DNA from: Roseicyclus sp.
GTDB lineage: Bacteria; Pseudomonadota; Alphaproteobacteria; Rhodobacterales; Rhodobacteraceae
Reading direction: 5' to 3'
Assembly (NCBI GenBank): GCA_018401965.1
Contig: JAGYJU010000010.1
Span: forward strand, 29,692 to 93,691
Length of the DNA stretch: 64,000 nt
Shown: positions 63,101 to 64,000 of the stretch, in pieces
Numbering within the stretch: position 1 is the stretch's first letter
Layout: the number at the start of each line of letters is the position of its first letter
The notes under the pieces: model-generated
What the model was told of the DNA's origin: nothing
What the model saw: the letters and a program-made list of their open reading frames with translations, nothing else
The model's database searches: none
Translations under genes and position numbers: made by a program

Positions 63101-63975
63101 CTGAACTCTCCATCCACATACTCATCAAAACTGATCAGATCGGTACGGATCTCAATGTCGATCAAGGTCCCTGGGCAAAAGCCGCCCTCACCATATGGCA
63201 CAAGCGGCACAGATAATCCATCCTTGTCGAACATTATGGCTCCACCAAGTGACCGAACGGTTAACCGTCCACCCAGGTTTTCCGTGACATTTTGCTTCAA
63301 ATAATGAAGCCCTATGCCTTGGTTCTGAGGCCGACTCTTAGCCGAAAAGCCCTGCTCAAAGGCTCGTACGATAGCCTGATCGTCGTCCAAACTTGGTACA
63401 CGACGCCGCACAGTGGCCGGAATACCAGCACCAAAATCCGCGATGGCAATCTGTAGGCGCTGCTCGTTAGGATACCATTGAGCAAATACACTTCCGACAT
63501 CAAAAACTGTATGATCCTGAATGTTGTTAAAGACTTCAAGAACGCACGCCTTGAACTCTCCGAATTGATCCTCGGAAACACCAGAACATGTCGAGAGCCA
63601 GGGGAGTAGATCAAAGCTCACCCACGCCGGACCCTGTTCATGCCTAATTTCGACAAGCGGCCTCGTTGTGTTTCTAGGGGCGCAGCCTTCTCTCAAAGGG
63701 CGACCCAGATGCTGAACAAAAAACTGTGAGTCATCCAGAAATCTGATTGGTTCGCTGCTGATGTCCATACCTACATAGGTGACCTCACATCCCTGCCGGG
63801 CCAAGAAACGGGTCAAATTACTTAGGAATACAACCCCGGAGGGTCGGACAAACCGCAAATCAGAAAAATCTAAACACACTGCCTTTGGAACGCGTTCAAA
63901 CGTACCAAAGGCTTGTTTCACTGCAGGAAAAAGATCTTCTGCATAAAATTGCCTAGGAATCGTCAAGACCGTCAA
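63091..63975 (-). CDS. STAS-like/HATPase (Bergerat-fold) protein
   Basis: A 294-residue protein with an N-terminal STAS-like region (CLDFSDLRFVRPSGVVFLSNL near residue 35). A Bergerat ATP-binding domain follows, its N box in VLEVFNNIQDHTVF near 148, the G1 box ADFGAGIP near 178, and the G2 region NQGIGLHYLKQNVTENLGG near 218. This resembles anti-sigma-factor kinase pairs, but no sigma factor is visible. The start is a TTG at 63975 preceded by GGAG; the frame stays open to the window end, so the gene may be partial at its 5' side. Low GC and different codon use set it apart from its neighbours. Confidence 0.82.
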   Translation of the reverse strand: MTVLTIPRQFYAEDLFPAVKQAFGTFERVPKAVCLDFSDLRFVRPSGVVFLSNLTRFLARQGCEVTYVGMDISSEPIRFLDDSQFFVQHLGRPLREGCAPRNTTRPLVEIRHEQGPAWVSFDLLPWLSTCSGVSEDQFGEFKACVLEVFNNIQDHTVFDVGSVFAQWYPNEQRLQIAIADFGAGIPATVRRRVPSLDDDQAIVRAFEQGFSAKSRPQNQGIGLHYLKQNVTENLGGRLTVRSLGGAIMFDKDGLSVPLVPYGEGGFCPGTLIDIEIRTDLISFDEYVDGEFRWT

Positions 63976-64000
63976 ACCACTTACTCCACACTCCGGGGCC

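Noticed and set aside
1..64000. tRNA, rRNA, tmRNA, CRISPR, insertion sequences
   Set aside because: No tRNA T-arm or rRNA-like stretch, no regular repeat-spacer array, and no transposase or integrase was recognised on either strand. The only match to 16S rRNA is the complementary 17-base ribosome binding site at 62121.

Overview
The window is a GC-rich, gene-dense bacterial chromosome segment. Its gene content points to an alphaproteobacterium, most likely of the Rhodobacterales/Rhodobacteraceae: class I plant-type GshA, the pyrB–pyrC-like–plsY block, rsmE next to gshA, pgsA–moaD–moaE, an OmpA-family protein with an N-terminal membrane anchor, and very frequent ATGA/GTGA stop-start overlaps. 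The assignment rests on family recognition and gene order, because no rRNA or tRNA gene was found. No phage, transposase, integrase or CRISPR array was seen.

Layout. 0–9 kb: an AlkB-type hydroxylase, YqgE, a DsbD-N-like periplasmic protein, an RND efflux pair (pump gene frameshifted), MoaB and a uracil-DNA glycosylase. 9–13 kb: a tightly overlapping pyrB–(two small hypotheticals)–(42-codon ORF)–pyrC-like–plsY operon. 13–28 kb: housekeeping genes (gshA, rsmE, ubiA, an OmpA-family gene, moaE/moaD, pgsA, uvrC, a Ca2+/H+ or Na+ exchanger, an S49 peptidase and an acyl-CoA synthetase). 28–50 kb: an accessory catabolic region. It holds a ribokinase, a glycosyltransferase-like gene, and a seven-gene oxidoreductase operon (two GMC oxidoreductases, SDR, DUF993, LacI regulator, glycerate kinase, Dabb protein). 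It also holds a complete sugar ABC transporter with its own divergent LacI regulator, an oxidoreductase/CoA-transferase/enoyl-CoA hydratase/aldehyde dehydrogenase operon, and a flavin monooxygenase–SDR pair. 50–62.8 kb: SulP and Usp, lytic transglycosylase, dapA, trmO, smpB, sulfurtransferase, aminotransferase, a queuosine-precursor transporter and arfB. 62.8–64 kb: a visibly more AT-rich end carrying a STAS-like/Bergerat-ATPase pair, probably the edge of an island.

How the genes work together. The 30–48 kb block looks like one regulon. A palindrome TTGGATCGTTCCAA lies just upstream of the GMC-led operon, and its exact reverse complement lies upstream of the CoA-transferase operon. The ABC transporter and its own LacI regulator share two different AACGTT-centred operators. 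Import, dehydrogenation, an aldolase-like step (DUF993), glycerate phosphorylation and a CoA branch together suggest a sugar- or sugar-acid-like catabolic route whose substrate cannot be named from sequence.

Six genes carry a single-base indel: RND pump, glycosyltransferase, glycerate kinase, DUF3179 protein, one GNAT and the STAS-like gene. All lie in short G/C runs, and the downstream frame continues intact in each. So many otherwise healthy genes hit the same way suggests consensus errors in the assembly rather than real pseudogenes. The most novel-looking element is the arfB leader at 62,066–62,368: a near-complete complement of the 16S rRNA 3' tail, an 18-codon ORF and a strong intrinsic terminator before a ribosome-rescue gene.
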